Origin: Ferranicluibacter rubi
GTDB taxonomy: Bacteria; Pseudomonadota; Alphaproteobacteria; Rhizobiales; Rhizobiaceae
Direction: 5' to 3'
Assembly: GCF_011603255.1 (NCBI RefSeq)
Contig: NZ_JAANCM010000002.1
Span: 496,001 to 560,000, forward strand
Length of the DNA stretch: 64,000 nucleotides
Each line of letters opens with the position of its first letter. Positions within the stretch are counted from its first letter, which is position 1. Shown one piece after another: positions 63,750 through 64,000 of the stretch. Under the pieces are notes generated by a model, which saw only the letters and a list, made by a program, of their open reading frames with translations, was not told the origin of the DNA and did not search any database. The position numbers and the translations under genes are program-made.

Positions 63750-64000
63750 GTGGGCTCCACGACTGCGCATGCGCAGACGCCAGCCGCCGCGATCCATGCT
63801 TTGGATCAGTGATGAGCCGCGCGCTCTAAAACTTCGTGAACGTTCAGAGGTAAAAACACCAATTCTAGGGTTTCTTGCGCGATTGCACCCTAGGGCTTTC
63901 CGCTGGAAACAGGCGGCGCCCCAGAACCGTCCGATAGTGCTGCCTAAGGGTGTACTTCGCTTTTATTTCAAGTCAGAGAACCAGTCGGCGTAAGGCGTGT

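Overview
The window is a chromosomal segment from an alphaproteobacterium of the Rhizobiales, most likely Rhizobiaceae. I base this on the GC-rich, tightly packed coding and on the gene set: exoR, popZ, fused secDF, paired arginine-rich DUF1127 genes, PhaC, trmFO, an HWE-type histidine kinase and a RIME-like intergenic repeat. Gene order over long stretches (exoR-xthA-cls-erpA-dgt-argS-SPOR-nagZ-scpAB-tatABC-serS-pcm-M23-DUF815-yajC-secDF) is the conserved core order I know from Rhizobium, Agrobacterium and Sinorhizobium. The genus cannot be settled from sequence alone. There is no phage, transposase, CRISPR array or rRNA operon, so this is mostly ordinary core chromosome.

Layout. 1-4.7 kb: the 3' end of a ComEC-like gene, exbB-exbD without an adjacent tonB, a PCMT-family methyltransferase and tolC. 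4.8-8.9 kb: popZ and valS. 9.3-12.1 kb: a FadL-like outer-membrane protein and exoR. 12.2-16.5 kb: xthA, cls, erpA and dgt. 16.6-27.9 kb: a long forward run with argS, a SPOR-domain protein, nagZ, scpA-scpB, tatA-tatB-tatC, serS and a second PCMT-family gene. 28-31.4 kb: an unrecognised protein behind a CtrA-type box and a foldable leader, an NlpD/DipM-like lipoprotein and a DUF815 ATPase. 31.6-38 kb: yajC, secDF, an Mth938-like gene, a squalene-synthase-like gene, a small membrane protein and trmFO. 38-46.3 kb: two DUF1127 genes, tRNA-Leu, tig, a RIME-like repeat, sthA, radC, map and phaC. 46.4-56.1 kb: a small lipoprotein, a class I aminotransferase, hom, recJ, two identical tRNA-Glu genes, a DUF882/M15 lipoprotein, a glyoxalase, a double cold-shock protein, a DUF192 protein, tRNA-Arg, an NDUFS4-like complex I subunit and tRNA-Pro. 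56.2-64 kb is the most accessory-looking part: an HWE kinase with a receiver-only partner, an unknown membrane protein, a divergent MocR regulator/EamA exporter pair and a chemoreceptor.

Themes. Envelope biogenesis and export recur (ExbBD, TolC, Tat, YajC/SecDF, SPOR, NlpD-like and M15 peptidase, NagZ). Cell cycle and polarity appear through PopZ, ScpAB and the CtrA-type sites near 28.0 and 28.85 kb. Central metabolism and redox appear through PhaC, SthA, the aminotransferase/Hom pair and complex I accessory factors.

I found no clearly new multi-gene system. The best leads are: (1) the unknown gene at 28122-28778 with a perfect TTAA-N7-TTAAC box and a 9-bp closed leader stem, next to an M23 protein with its own near-CtrA site; (2) three direct repeats with an 18-bp period in front of the EamA gene, opposite its MocR regulator; (3) an 11-bp perfect hairpin at the serS-pcm junction where I would expect surE.
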